NCBI GenBank assembly: GCA_019414565.1
Contig: DXLU01000025.1
Coordinates: forward strand, 1 to 43,198
From: Collinsella sp.
GTDB lineage: Bacteria; Actinomycetota; Coriobacteriia; Coriobacteriales; Coriobacteriaceae
Direction of reading: 5' to 3'
Length of the DNA: 43,198 nt
In this document: one piece after another, positions 8,101 through 17,357 of the stretch
Layout: each line of letters starts with the position of its first letter
How positions within the stretch are numbered: the stretch's first letter is position 1
The notes under the pieces: generated by a model
Seen by the model: the letters and a program-made list of their open reading frames with translations, nothing else
What the model was told of the DNA's origin: nothing
The model's database searches: none
Made by a program: the position numbers and the translations under genes

Positions 8101-9402
8101 TTACTCGGCGTCCTTGGCGGTCTCGTCGACCTCGGTCACCTTGGCGTTCTCGACCAGGTGGTCGACGGCCTTGGAGCGACGGATGGACTCACGGACGGCA
8201 GGCATGCGACCATCGGCGATGAACTCGGCCTTGGAAGCCTCGACGTCCTTGACGCCGGCCTTCTCGAACTCGGCGTTGATGTCGTCCTCGGTGACCTCAA
8301 TCTTGAGCTCACGGGCGAGGGCGTCGAGCGCCAGGGACTCACGGGCAACGTCGTTGGCCTGCTTGTGCAGGTCGCCGATGAACTGCTCCATGGTCAGGCC
8401 GGAAGCGGGCAGCCAGGTGTCCAGCGTCATGCCGCGGGCAGCGAGGTTGGACAGGAAGTTCTGGCCAAGCTCCTCAAAGACGGACTGCTCGTAGTCGGCA
8501 TCCATCTCGTCGAGCTGCAGGCGCTCGGCGAGAGCGGAGACGCAACGGTTCTCCTTCTCGGCCGGGAGGCGGGAAGCCTTGTCCTGCTCGATCTCGATCT
8601 TGATGGCGTCGCGCATAGCGTCGATGCTGTCGAAGCCAAAGTCGGACTTGACGAGCTCGTCGGTGAGCTCGGGGGTGTTGCGGACCTTGATGCCCTTGAC
8701 GGTGACCTCGACGGTGTGGGTCTCGGCCTCCTCGCCCTCCTCGGCCTCGTCGGTCCAGGTGACGGACTTGACGTCGTCAACGTTGGTGCCGATCAGAGCC
8801 TCGTTGAACTCGGCGGGGTTGCTGTCGCTACCGGCGATGAGCATACGGCCCTCGGCGGCGAAGTTATCGGCGTTCTCGACGGCCTTGAGGTCGACGGTGA
8901 CGTAGTCCTCGGCCTCGACGGCGCGACCCTCGACGTCCTCGAAGGTGGCACGGTAGTTGAGGAGCATCTCGACCTGGTTGTTGATCTCGGACTCGGTGAC
9001 CTCCGCAGGGGGCATCTCGATCTCGACGGCGTCGAAGGAAGAGAGCTCGGCAGCAGGACGCAGGGAGAACTCGACGGTGTAGGTGTAGTCCTCGTGATCC
9101 TTGGCGAGGTCGAGCTCCTTGTAGTCACCGTTCTTGGTGGGGACGATGTCCAGCTCGTTGAGGACGGCGGGCTCGTTGGCGGCGATCAGGTCGTTGGTGG
9201 CCTGAGCGAGGGTTGCCTCGGCGCCAAGAGCGGAGTCGATGACCGGACGGGGAGCCTTACCGGCACGGAAGCCCGGGAAGCGGTACTTCTTGGCGGTATC
9301 CTTGTAGGCCTTCTTGATCGCGGCGTCGACGTCGGCGGCCGGGATGGTGACCGTAGCGGTGAGCTTGGCGTCCTTGACGTCAGAAGCGGTGATGTTCAAC
9401 AC
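8101..9402 (-). CDS. tig: Trigger factor (ribosome-associated chaperone)
   Basis: Binds the ribosome exit tunnel and folds nascent chains. The N-terminal ribosome-binding domain includes the GFRAGKAPRPVI segment (signature GFRxGxxP), followed by a PPIase (FKBP-like) middle domain and a helical C-terminal arm; about 433 residues. The sequence AGGAGG lies just before GTG 9402 and TTG 9399. I list GTG 9402, but TTG 9399 has the better 6-base spacing. The upstream ATG in frame overlaps the ribosome binding site and is unlikely to be used. The acidic tail (ETAKDAE) is typical. Confidence 0.95.
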   Translation of the reverse strand: MLNITASDVKDAKLTATVTIPAADVDAAIKKAYKDTAKKYRFPGFRAGKAPRPVIDSALGAEATLAQATNDLIAANEPAVLNELDIVPTKNGDYKELDLAKDHEDYTYTVEFSLRPAAELSSFDAVEIEMPPAEVTESEINNQVEMLLNYRATFEDVEGRAVEAEDYVTVDLKAVENADNFAAEGRMLIAGSDSNPAEFNEALIGTNVDDVKSVTWTDEAEEGEEAETHTVEVTVKGIKVRNTPELTDELVKSDFGFDSIDAMRDAIKIEIEQDKASRLPAEKENRCVSALAERLQLDEMDADYEQSVFEELGQNFLSNLAARGMTLDTWLPASGLTMEQFIGDLHKQANDVARESLALDALARELKIEVTEDDINAEFEKAGVKDVEASKAEFIADGRMPAVRESIRRSKAVDHLVENAKVTEVDETAKDAE

Positions 9403-9490
9403 GTTCCTCCTCATACTGCCCAGCTTATCTGAGGTGCTGGTACCTTTATGCAACAAAGAGTCGCGACGGCCGAAGCCGACGCAGATGCGT

Positions 9491-9574
9491 TGGTGCGGGC
9501 GAAAGGACTCGAACCTTCACGGGAATCCCACCAGAACCTAAATCTGGCGCGTCTACCAATTCCGCCACGCCCGC
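9491..9574 (-). tRNA. tRNA-Leu (anticodon TAG)
   Basis: Cloverleaf with a 7-bp acceptor stem (GCGGGCG with CGCCCGC), a long class II variable arm, T-loop TTCGAGT and an encoded CCA. The anticodon loop ATTTAGG gives anticodon TAG. Confidence 0.95.
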
Positions 9575-9664
9575 ATGAGCGCACAGACTAGGAATGATAG
9601 CAGATACGAACGACAAGCGCACGCACACGTTTTACAGGCTCACGACCTCACCACGAGTGCGAAA

Positions 9665-9685
9665 GGCGGGGCGAGTTGCCCCGCC
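9665..9685 (-). terminator. Terminator after the Mo hydroxylase operon
   Basis: GGCGGGGC and GCCCCGCC arms with a 5-base loop; on the minus strand followed by TTTCGC. It is about 30 bases past the stop of the large hydroxylase subunit. Confidence 0.65.
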
Positions 9686-9714
9686 CCGCCAATTACGACT
9701 TGTTCGCCGACCCG

Positions 9715-12546
9715 CTACTCCCCCAGCAGGGCCTTCTCGGGCGTGATGGGCAGTGAGCGAACCTGATGGCCGGTGGCGTGCGCCACGGCCGAGGCCACGG
9801 CGGCGAGCGGCGTGTTGATGACGACCTCGCCGATCGACTTGGCGCCAAACGGGCCCGTCGGCTCGTAGCTCGGCTCAAAGGCCACGCGAATGCTGCCGAT
9901 ATCCAGGCGCGTGGGCAGCTTGTAGCTCATAAAGTTGCCGGTGCGTAGGCGACCGCGGTCGTCCTGCTCGACAATCTCGTAGAGCGCGTGGCCGATACCC
10001 TGGGCAATGCCGCCCTCGGCCTGGACGCGCGCGAGCGTCTCGTTGATCACGGTGCCGCAATCCACAGCCGCCGCGTAGTCCACCACGGTCACCTTGCCGG
10101 TGGCCTTGTCGACCTCGACCTCGGCAATGCCGGCCATAAACGGCGGAGGCGAAACGGGCAGGCAGGCAGAAGCATGCGAGGTGAGCGCGTCGCCGCCCGC
10201 GATGTTCTTGACGCACAGGTTGGCAAAGTCGCGCAGCGTGAGGTAGCGGTTCTGCTCGCGCGCGGCACGCTCGTCGGACAGGCGCACGTACTGGCCGTCG
10301 AAGACCACGTCGACGGCGTCCACGTCCCACATCTGGGCGGCCTTGGCGCAGATCTTCTCACGCAGCTCGCTTGCGGCGTTCTTGGCTGCCAGGCCCGTCA
10401 CGTAGGTACCGGAGCTCGCGTACGAGCCGGCGTCGAACGGCGACACGTCGGTATCCACGCCGCGCACCACGATCAGCGAGCTCTCCACGCCCAGCTCCTC
10501 GGCGGCAATCTGCGCCAGGATCGTGTCGACGCCCATGCCGTTATCGGTGGCGCCGGTGCCGATGGTAATGAAGCCGTCCTCTTCCAGGCGCATGTCGATA
10601 CCGGCTATATCCACGTTGGAAATGCCAGAGCCCTGCATGGTGAGCGCGCAACCCAGGGCGCGCACACGGTCGCCCAGGTCCACGGCCAGCGGCTTGTCGC
10701 GCCAGCCGACCATGTCCATCGCGCGCAGCAGGCAGCGGTCGAGCGCGCAGGCGTTGAGCTTCTCGTTGTAGTACTGCGGCATGATCTCGCCCTCGCGCAC
10801 GATGTTCTTAAGGCGCAGGTCGGCGGGGTCCATGTGCAGCATGTCGGCGAGCTCGTTGACGGCGCTCTCCACGGCAAACTGGCCCTGGGTGGCACCGTAG
10901 CCGCGATACGCGCCGCCGCGGTTGGTATTGGTGTAGACAGCGTCCCAGCTAAAGCGGCTCGCCTTCACGTGGTTGTAGATGGGCAGGCTCTTGTGGCCCG
11001 ACAGGCCGATCGTCGTGGTAGCGTGCTCGCCGTACGCACCGGCGTTGGACAGCGTATGCAGATCGATGGCCGTGATGGTGCCGTCGTTCATGGCACCCAG
11101 CTTAACGGTCATCTGCATCTGGTGGCGCGAGTTGCCCGCGGTGATGGTCTCCTCGCGGGTGTAGCAGCAATAGCTCGGACGGCCGGTCTGCTGGGTCACA
11201 AACGCCACGAAGATCTCGCAGCAGCCCGTCTGCTTGGAGCCAAAGCCGCCGCCGATGCGCGGCTTAATGACCTGCACCTGCGACTGCGGAATGTCGAGCG
11301 ACTGCGCGACCATGCGGCGCACGTGAAAGGGCACCTGCGTGGAGGTGGTCACCGAGATGCGGCCGAACGCGTCGGTCGTCGCGAAGGCGCGGAAGGTTTC
11401 CATGGGCGCGGTCTGCGTGGCCTGGCTGGTGTAGGTGCGCTCAAAGACGATGTCGCTCTGGGCGAAGGCCTCGTCCAGGTCGCCAAAATCGCTGGTACCG
11501 CTGCACACCAGGTTGCGCGGGACATCGCCGCCCTGCGGGAACATAAAGGTCACGTCGCCCTCGGGGTGGACCACGATGTCGTTATCGAGTGCCTTGGTAA
11601 AGTCGAGCAGCGGCTGGAGCGCCTCGTAGTCGACCTTGATGAGCTTGAGTGCCTTGTCGGCAGCCTCCTCGGTCTCGGCAGCGACGATCGCCACCTCCTC
11701 GTTTTGGTAGCGCACAAGGTTCTCGAGAATCAGGCGGTCGTAGGGACTCGGCTGCGGATAGCTCTGACCGGCGATAGTAAAGCGGCGCTTGGGCACGTCC
11801 TCGTAAGTGTAGACGCCCACGACGCCGGGCACCTTCAGGGCGCGCGACGTATCGATGGAGCGGATCTTGGCGCGGGCATAGGGGCTGCGCTTGAGTTTGA
11901 CGATCAGGGCGCCGGCGGGCACCATATCGCCCGTGTAGACGGGACGGCCCTCGAGCAGCGCCTTCGAGTCCTTCTTGGGCTGCTTATGGGTGATCTGCTT
12001 GTACGAGACACCGTCGCAGCTGGTGTCGTTGACCGGCAGCTCGGGCATCTCAAAGCCCACCTGCACGCCGGACTCGTTGAGGAAGCGGACAATGGCGCGC
12101 AGCTGGCTCTCGTAGCCGCTGCAACGGCAGAGGTTGCCGGCGAGCTGGCGCGACAGCTCCTCGCGCGTGGCGACGAGGCTCGGGTCCTCCTTGACGGCGC
12201 GGGCAAGCGCCAGCACGTTCATGATAAGGCCGGGGGCGCAAAAACCGCACTGCTCGGCGCCTTCGGCAGCCATCGCGCGGGCAAGCGCCTCGGACTCAGC
12301 CTTGAGACCCTCGAGCGTGGTGATGGTATGGCCCTCGACGCGCGCGGCGGGAACCGAGCAGCTCAGCACCGGGTCGCCGTCGAGCCACACCGTGCACAGG
12401 CCGCAGTTGGTGGTCTCGCAGGCGCAGCGCACCGACGCACAGCCCTGCTCACGCAAAAGCGAAAAGAGCATGGTATCGGGGGCAATCTGAACCTTGACCT
12501 TGCGGCCGTTGAGCGTAAAGGAAAGATCGATGAGTTTGGCAGCCAT
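9715..12546 (-). CDS. Molybdenum hydroxylase, fused 2Fe-2S and molybdopterin subunit (xanthine dehydrogenase family)
   Basis: Large subunit of a xanthine-dehydrogenase-family hydroxylase. Residues 1-160 form the paired 2Fe-2S domains: plant-type cluster CETTNCGLC and second cluster CGFCAPG...CRCSGY. The rest is the Mo-pterin domain with GGGFGSKQ, RGGAYRGYGATQ and the near-C-terminal GAKSIGEVVINTP, whose Glu is the expected catalytic base. At 943 residues and with 2Fe-2S fused to Mo but FAD on a separate gene, it resembles E. coli XdhD/YgfN and the TIGR03311/TIGR03313 selenium-linked groups. Start codon overlaps the FAD gene stop by one base (TAATG). Purine or another N-heterocycle is a plausible substrate; selenium dependence is inference. 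Confidence 0.88.
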   Translation of the reverse strand: MAAKLIDLSFTLNGRKVKVQIAPDTMLFSLLREQGCASVRCACETTNCGLCTVWLDGDPVLSCSVPAARVEGHTITTLEGLKAESEALARAMAAEGAEQCGFCAPGLIMNVLALARAVKEDPSLVATREELSRQLAGNLCRCSGYESQLRAIVRFLNESGVQVGFEMPELPVNDTSCDGVSYKQITHKQPKKDSKALLEGRPVYTGDMVPAGALIVKLKRSPYARAKIRSIDTSRALKVPGVVGVYTYEDVPKRRFTIAGQSYPQPSPYDRLILENLVRYQNEEVAIVAAETEEAADKALKLIKVDYEALQPLLDFTKALDNDIVVHPEGDVTFMFPQGGDVPRNLVCSGTSDFGDLDEAFAQSDIVFERTYTSQATQTAPMETFRAFATTDAFGRISVTTSTQVPFHVRRMVAQSLDIPQSQVQVIKPRIGGGFGSKQTGCCEIFVAFVTQQTGRPSYCCYTREETITAGNSRHQMQMTVKLGAMNDGTITAIDLHTLSNAGAYGEHATTTIGLSGHKSLPIYNHVKASRFSWDAVYTNTNRGGAYRGYGATQGQFAVESAVNELADMLHMDPADLRLKNIVREGEIMPQYYNEKLNACALDRCLLRAMDMVGWRDKPLAVDLGDRVRALGCALTMQGSGISNVDIAGIDMRLEEDGFITIGTGATDNGMGVDTILAQIAAEELGVESSLIVVRGVDTDVSPFDAGSYASSGTYVTGLAAKNAASELREKICAKAAQMWDVDAVDVVFDGQYVRLSDERAAREQNRYLTLRDFANLCVKNIAGGDALTSHASACLPVSPPPFMAGIAEVEVDKATGKVTVVDYAAAVDCGTVINETLARVQAEGGIAQGIGHALYEIVEQDDRGRLRTGNFMSYKLPTRLDIGSIRVAFEPSYEPTGPFGAKSIGEVVINTPLAAVASAVAHATGHQVRSLPITPEKALLGE

Positions 12547-13460
12547 TAGCGCACCTCGCTAGAATCGACGCCGGGCACGCGGCGGCAGGAATACTCGTCC
12601 GTGGCGAACTTGGGGATCTGCACGGTCTCGAGCTCGCGGGCAAGCGCGGCAGAAAGCTCGATGCCGGCGGCACGGCGCACGGCCTGGATGGCGAGCGGGG
12701 CCGAGATGCGGCGGCGGTAGTCGGCCGAGCCCCACAGGTTGGTTCCGTAGCTCAGGGCACGCACGGATGCAGCAAGGGCGCGAAGCTCGTCCTCGGAAGG
12801 CTGCTCGCTGGAAAGGCCACATGCCTCGCCCTGCAGCAAGGTAGCGCGCAGCGGGCGGGCGCCCACGGTGACGTGCCAGCTGTTGTCCCACCAGGCGGCG
12901 GTGACGTTTAAGGAGGGGAAGTCGGTCGCGGCCTTGCGCACGGCCTCATAGCTCGCGCGGTAATCGTGCTTGACGACCACGACATGCTCGATCACGTCAC
13001 GTACGTAGCCCATGTCCACGAACTCCGCGAGCGGCACGCGACCGGCGCCCGTCAGCTCAACATAGGAATCGAGCGCCAGGAAAGCCGAGAGCACGTCCGA
13101 GAAGCCAAAGCGGCCGTAGATGCTGCCGCCCACCGTAGCGGTATTGCGCAGCTGCACACCCACGATGTCGTGGACGGCGAACTCAAAGACATTGTTGACA
13201 AGCGCGTTGAGCCCGGCATGGCGCTCGAGCTGGCGCAGGGTGCACATGGCACCGATGCGAAACTCGGTCTCGGTCTCCTCGATCTGATCGAGTCCGCAGG
13301 CCGAAAGGTCAATCGCCGTCGCGACGCGACGCGAACCCAGGCGCATCCAAATGCCACCGCCCACAATCTTGTTATTGCGGTTCTTCTGTAAGAGCTCATA
13401 GGCTTCGGCCGCGTTTCCAACACGGACGTAGGTACCGAACTTGAGCACGTTCTCCCCCAT
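12546..13460 (-). CDS. Molybdenum hydroxylase FAD-binding subunit
   Basis: FAD subunit of the CO dehydrogenase/xanthine dehydrogenase medium-subunit type, passing electrons from the 2Fe-2S clusters. FAD-binding signatures KIVGGGIWMR (residues 31-40) and ATVGGSIYGRFGFSD (near 110) are present, followed by the C-terminal CO_deh_flav_C-like domain. It is 304 residues, compared with about 260-290 for relatives. ATG 13460 is listed; GTG 13448 has GGGGGAG upstream and is a possible alternative. First gene of the operon; the next gene begins in its stop codon, so subunits are made together. Confidence 0.88.
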   Translation of the reverse strand: MGENVLKFGTYVRVGNAAEAYELLQKNRNNKIVGGGIWMRLGSRRVATAIDLSACGLDQIEETETEFRIGAMCTLRQLERHAGLNALVNNVFEFAVHDIVGVQLRNTATVGGSIYGRFGFSDVLSAFLALDSYVELTGAGRVPLAEFVDMGYVRDVIEHVVVVKHDYRASYEAVRKAATDFPSLNVTAAWWDNSWHVTVGARPLRATLLQGEACGLSSEQPSEDELRALAASVRALSYGTNLWGSADYRRRISAPLAIQAVRRAAGIELSAALARELETVQIPKFATDEYSCRRVPGVDSSEVR

Positions 13461-13484
13461 CTCTTCACTTGTCCAGTACTTTTA

Positions 13485-13490
13485 AGTGTA
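13485..13490 (-). promoter_or_regulatory. Candidate extended -10 box for the Mo hydroxylase operon
   Basis: On the minus strand TGG-TACACT forms an extended -10 about 25 bases before the FAD-subunit start. No good -35 is visible at 17 bases. Confidence 0.4.
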
Positions 13491-13559
13491 CCAAACGAGG
13501 GGGCATAGCTCGTGTCGGGACAAAATGAACCGTTTTCCTCCGTCGCATGCGGATCAAAA

Positions 13560-13590
13560 AAGGCTCCCAGCCAAGATGACTGGGAGCCTT
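13560..13590 (-). terminator. Terminator after gdhA
   Basis: Perfect 11-base arms (13560-13570 and 13580-13590), 9-base loop, followed on the minus strand by a run of six T. It begins 25 bases after the gdhA stop. Confidence 0.92.
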
Positions 13591-13614
13591 ATCAATGCTA
13601 TGTCAAGCGAAGAT

Positions 13615-14970
13615 TTAGCAGACACCCTGGGCGAGCATGGCATCGGCGACCTTCAGGAAGCCGGCGATGTTTGCGCCCATGACAAAGTTGCCCTCCTCGC
13701 CGTACTCCTTGGCGGTGTCGTCCACATTGTGGAACATGCCGCGCATGAGCTGCTCGAGCTTGCCGTCGACCTCCTCGAAGGTCCAGGACAGGTGCTCGGC
13801 GTTCTGGCTCATCTCCAGGCCGGACACGAGCACGCCGCCGGCGTTGGCAGCCTTGCCGGGCATAAAGGCGACGCCGTTCTCCTGGAAGTAGGTCGTAGCC
13901 TCGATGGTCGTGGGCATGTTCGCGCCCTCGCCGACCACCTTGCAACCGTTGGCGACGAGCGCTTGGGCGTCCTCGAGCAGCAGCGTGTTCTCGCGAGCGC
14001 AGGGCAGCGCGATGTCGCAGGGAAGCTGCCACACGCCACGGCCGTCGCCCTCGTGCCACGTGGCATTGGGCTTCTCGTCGACGTACATAGCGAGCGTGAC
14101 GCCCTTGTCGTGGCCAGAGCGCTTCTTGTTATAGACATGCTCGAGCACGGTGTAGTCGATGCCGTCGGGGTCCTCGACCCAGCCGTGGGTGTCGGAGCAG
14201 GCCAGCACCTTGCCGCCGAGCTGGGCGACCTTCTGGACCGCGTAGATGGCGACGTTACCGGAGCCGTGAACGACGACGTTCTTGCCCTCGAAGGACTCGC
14301 CGCGGCTCTTTAGGTACTCGTCCACAAAGTAGACCAGACCGTAGCCGGTGGCCTCGGTACGGGCGAGCGAGCCGCCAAAGGAGAGGCCCTTGCCGGTAAG
14401 GACGCCGGTCCACTCGTTGGTCAGGCGCTTGTACTGACCGAACATGTAGGCAACCTCGCGGCCGCCAACGCCCAGGTCGCCGGCGGGAACGTCGGTATTG
14501 GGGCCAATATGGCGATAGAGCTCGGTCATGAAGGACTGGCAGAAGTGCATAATCTCGTTGTTGGACTTGCCCTTGGGGTCAAAGTCGGAGCCGCCCTTGC
14601 CGCCGCCCATGGGAAGGGTGGTCAGGCTGTTCTTGAGGATCTGCTCCAGACCCAGGAACTTGAGCATACCCAGGGTGACCGTCGGGTTAAAGCGCAGACC
14701 GCCCTTGTAGGGTCCAATGGCAGAGTTGAACTCGACACGATAGCCGCGGTTGACCTGAACCTTGCCCTGGTCATCGACCCAGGGGACACGGAACATAACG
14801 ATGCGCTCGGGCTCGACGAGGCGCTCAAGCAGGGCGGCCTCCTCGTACTCGGGATGGGCGTCGAGCGCCGGCTGGATGGTGCCGAGGATCTCGGTCGCAG
14901 CCTGGATGAACTCAGGCTGCTCGGGATAGCGGGCCTTGAGCTCGTCGAGAACTTTCTGCGTGTAGCTCAT
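13615..14970 (-). CDS. gdhA: NADP-type glutamate dehydrogenase
   Basis: Hexameric enzyme interconverting 2-oxoglutarate plus ammonia and glutamate. Signatures include the catalytic region LPMGGGKGGSDFDPKGKS (Lys of GGGKGG near residue 110), PAGDLGVGGRE, and the Rossmann segment VVVHGSGNVAIYA near residue 240. About 451 residues, the normal length of the bacterial class. ATG 14970 has GGAGG four bases upstream. Monocistronic, with a strong terminator. Confidence 0.96.
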   Translation of the reverse strand: MSYTQKVLDELKARYPEQPEFIQAATEILGTIQPALDAHPEYEEAALLERLVEPERIVMFRVPWVDDQGKVQVNRGYRVEFNSAIGPYKGGLRFNPTVTLGMLKFLGLEQILKNSLTTLPMGGGKGGSDFDPKGKSNNEIMHFCQSFMTELYRHIGPNTDVPAGDLGVGGREVAYMFGQYKRLTNEWTGVLTGKGLSFGGSLARTEATGYGLVYFVDEYLKSRGESFEGKNVVVHGSGNVAIYAVQKVAQLGGKVLACSDTHGWVEDPDGIDYTVLEHVYNKKRSGHDKGVTLAMYVDEKPNATWHEGDGRGVWQLPCDIALPCARENTLLLEDAQALVANGCKVVGEGANMPTTIEATTYFQENGVAFMPGKAANAGGVLVSGLEMSQNAEHLSWTFEEVDGKLEQLMRGMFHNVDDTAKEYGEEGNFVMGANIAGFLKVADAMLAQGVC

Positions 14971-15043
14971 GCTTCCTCCAATTGATGGAAAAGAAAGGTG
15001 TCGTTCGCGGCGCCCCATGCGCCGTGAGCTTTATCGAGTATGG

Positions 15044-15049
15044 ATAATA
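15044..15049 (-). promoter_or_regulatory. Candidate -10 box for gdhA
   Basis: TATTAT on the minus strand about 75 bases before the gdhA start; the corresponding -35 is weak. The TTTCGAA repeats at about 15155-15180 lie further upstream and could be regulator sites. Confidence 0.3.
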
Positions 15050-15181
15050 TCGCACTGTTGCTACAAAGTTACGAATAAGGCAACGAGCGGATGTTTCATT
15101 TTGATTACGATGCAGGTAGATAGCTTTTTGACCGCCTGACGAGCAAATCGCGTGTTTCGAAGCTGTTTCCCGCACGTTTCG

Positions 15182-15220
15182 AAACCACCACAAAGGGGAC
15201 AGGCACCTTTGTGGTGGTTT
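15182..15220 (-). repeat. GGGAC-type palindrome after the Sec operon
   Basis: Perfect 15-base arms (15182-15196 and 15206-15220) with a 9-base loop containing GGGACAGG on the plus strand. It begins 14 bases beyond the tRNA-Sec 3' end, so it may terminate or process the selA-selB-tRNA transcript. It shares the GGGACAG core with palindromes at 18887-18973 and 37588-37618. Confidence 0.7.
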
Positions 15221-15233
15221 TGGCGAGATGCGT

Positions 15234-15330
15234 TGGCGGGAACGGATGTGAATCGAACACATCCAAGACGTTTTGCACGCCTCACAACGGTTTTGAAGAC
15301 CGCGGGGCCCACCGGAGCCCATCCGCTCCC
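15234..15330 (-). tRNA. selC: tRNA-Sec (anticodon TCA)
   Basis: Selenocysteine tRNA reading UGA. Distinctive features are visible: an 8-bp acceptor stem (GGGAGCGG with CCGTTCCC), G discriminator, encoded CCA, a long variable arm, T-loop TTCGATT, and anticodon loop CTTCAAA giving TCA. At 97 bases it is the length expected for bacterial tRNA-Sec. It follows selB by 62 bases in the same orientation, so it is probably cotranscribed with selA-selB. Confidence 0.96.
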
Positions 15331-15392
15331 AAACGTGGCGGTATTTTACCAAACCCAACAGACCACAACCGAAAAGAGCGATGCGGAAACCG

Positions 15393-17357
15393 CTAACGCA
15401 GCGATCTCAGACCGCCGGACTCCTTGTCGAGTACTGTAAAGCGCACGGCATCCAGGTGCTCCAAGATGCTAATGGTTCGTTTGCGCGACACGCCCAGGGC
15501 TTCGCGCAGCACACTCGTGGTGGCGGCGCCGCCAGCAGCCTCGATAGCCGTCGCAACAACCTCACGCGCATGGGCCTCGGCAGCGGCGGACAAGGCAACG
15601 TCGCGCTCGACCTTAACGATCGAGTGGTTGAGCGAAAGCTCGCGCAGTGCACGCGTCATGGTGTCGCGATCGAGCTGCAACTGTTCGCTCACCTCGGGAA
15701 GCGTCGGCGCATTAAGACCGGCCTCATCCAGCAGGGCCACGATACGCTGGCCAGCCTCGCGCACCACGCGTATCGCCGCGGCGGCGGAATGCGGGTCGAA
15801 CACCTCGGCACCGTCGACGGCGCACACGCCACGTGCACAGCCCTCGGCAATAAGTGCCATCGCGACATCGTTACCGGCGCCCGGCCAAGCCGCGTGCGCG
15901 ACCGCACCGGACGTAAAGCCGATCTCCTTGGGAGCCGCCGCGTGCATGGAGGACAAGGCCGCAGCCAGCACATCCATTGCAGCATCGAGAGCCGAGGCAT
16001 CTGCGTAGAGCACCGCACCGCCCGCAGCAAGCTCGCACACGGCAGCCTGGTCCACAAGCCCACGCAAAACGATCTCGACCTCGCCGGTAACAAGATCAAG
16101 CGCTGCGGCAACACCGGCAGCAGCAACAGGCAGCGTTTGCAGCGCCAGCCACGCGTGTACGCCGTCCGCGACATCTCCGGACTCAAGCGCCGCATACAAC
16201 GCGCGCTCCCCCGCCGACAGGACCCGCGCGCGGCGACAGCGCGATAGCAGGACGCGTCCGCCGCCAAGCAGCGAAATCGGCGAATACGACAGAATGACGG
16301 CATGATCGCCGGCGCGCAACGGCAGCGGCCGTTCCAGGCGCACCTGCACCACACGCGTCTCGCCGACCGCAATAGGCGGCTCGTCGTCTAAAAGCATAAT
16401 GCGGCCGAGCACCTCAGCCGTGCCCGCCATAACGTGCACGCGTGTACCCGAAGCAAGAACGCCGGCTCGCACGCCATCGCGCCCCACATATGTCAGTTGC
16501 ATCAAAAAGCGCAGCGTCTGGCCCACGCGACCCTCGACGCCGAGCATCTCGCCGCGCTTGAGGCCCGCCACGCCATCGCCCACCAGGTTCAGGGCGACGC
16601 GCTGGCCGGGAACCGCGCACTGGGTATCCCCGTGAACCTGCACCCCGCGCACGCGACAGCGCGTTTGCGACGGCAGCGCAACGAGCTCATCGCCAACCGA
16701 AACGGGACCGTCGTGCAGCGTACCCGTCACGACGGTTCCGGTGCCGCGGATGCTAAAGCAACGGTCGATGGGAAGACGGGGCGCGGCGCCCGAGCCAGCG
16801 GTCGCCTCCAGATGCTCCGACCAGCACGAACAAACCGTGTTATCGAGCGTCGTAAGCAGCTCGTCCAGGCCCTCGCTCGTCTTGGAGGACACCGGCACTA
16901 TAGAGGCACCCGCAAACACGGTCCCGTCCAGAAACGCCTCGACATCGAGCTCCGCCAGCGCGGCAATCTCGTGGTCGGCCAAATCGCGCATCGTGAGTGC
17001 GACGACCATGCGCGTCACACCCAACAGCTTCAGAACCCGAACGTGCTCGCGGGTCTGCGGCATCACGCCCTCAACGGCCGAAACCGCCAGCAACGCAACG
17101 TCCACGCCGGTGGCGCCCTGCACCATGGCGCGCAGATAGTGCGCATGCCCGGGTACGTCGACCAAGCCGACAAGCTTGCCGCTGGGAAGCTCGAGCTCGC
17201 CAAAGCCGAGCTCAGTGGTCATGCCTCGGCGCCGTTCGACCTCCAGACGGTCGGGATTTTTGCCGGTCAGCGCCTCGATAAGGGCCGACTTTCCGTGGTC
17301 GACGTGTCCTGCCGTTCCGACGATAACGGGACATTCGACAAGCTCGCGCGCGGTCAT
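15393..17357 (-). CDS. selB: Selenocysteine-specific elongation factor SelB
   Basis: GTPase delivering Sec-tRNA to UGA codons marked by a SECIS hairpin. Motifs: G1 GTAGHVDHGKSAL at the N-terminus, switch region RGMTTELGF, G3 DVPGHAHYL, then EF-Tu-like beta domains and C-terminal winged-helix repeats that bind SECIS RNA. The G4 position reads LTMRD where other SelB proteins have a TKAD-like motif, so the usual Lys is Met. ATG 17357 overlaps the selA stop by four bases (ATGA), which explains the choice over an upstream in-frame start. Length 654 is typical. Confidence 0.95.
   Translation of the reverse strand: MTARELVECPVIVGTAGHVDHGKSALIEALTGKNPDRLEVERRRGMTTELGFGELELPSGKLVGLVDVPGHAHYLRAMVQGATGVDVALLAVSAVEGVMPQTREHVRVLKLLGVTRMVVALTMRDLADHEIAALAELDVEAFLDGTVFAGASIVPVSSKTSEGLDELLTTLDNTVCSCWSEHLEATAGSGAAPRLPIDRCFSIRGTGTVVTGTLHDGPVSVGDELVALPSQTRCRVRGVQVHGDTQCAVPGQRVALNLVGDGVAGLKRGEMLGVEGRVGQTLRFLMQLTYVGRDGVRAGVLASGTRVHVMAGTAEVLGRIMLLDDEPPIAVGETRVVQVRLERPLPLRAGDHAVILSYSPISLLGGGRVLLSRCRRARVLSAGERALYAALESGDVADGVHAWLALQTLPVAAAGVAAALDLVTGEVEIVLRGLVDQAAVCELAAGGAVLYADASALDAAMDVLAAALSSMHAAAPKEIGFTSGAVAHAAWPGAGNDVAMALIAEGCARGVCAVDGAEVFDPHSAAAAIRVVREAGQRIVALLDEAGLNAPTLPEVSEQLQLDRDTMTRALRELSLNHSIVKVERDVALSAAAEAHAREVVATAIEAAGGAATTSVLREALGVSRKRTISILEHLDAVRFTVLDKESGGLRSLR

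Noticed and set aside
9988..12549. Very long open frame on the plus strand opposite the Mo hydroxylase
   Set aside because: Antisense mirror of a high-G+C gene; no ribosome binding site and low-complexity His/Arg/Gly-rich product. The same holds for frames opposite clpX, tig, valS, metY and modBC.
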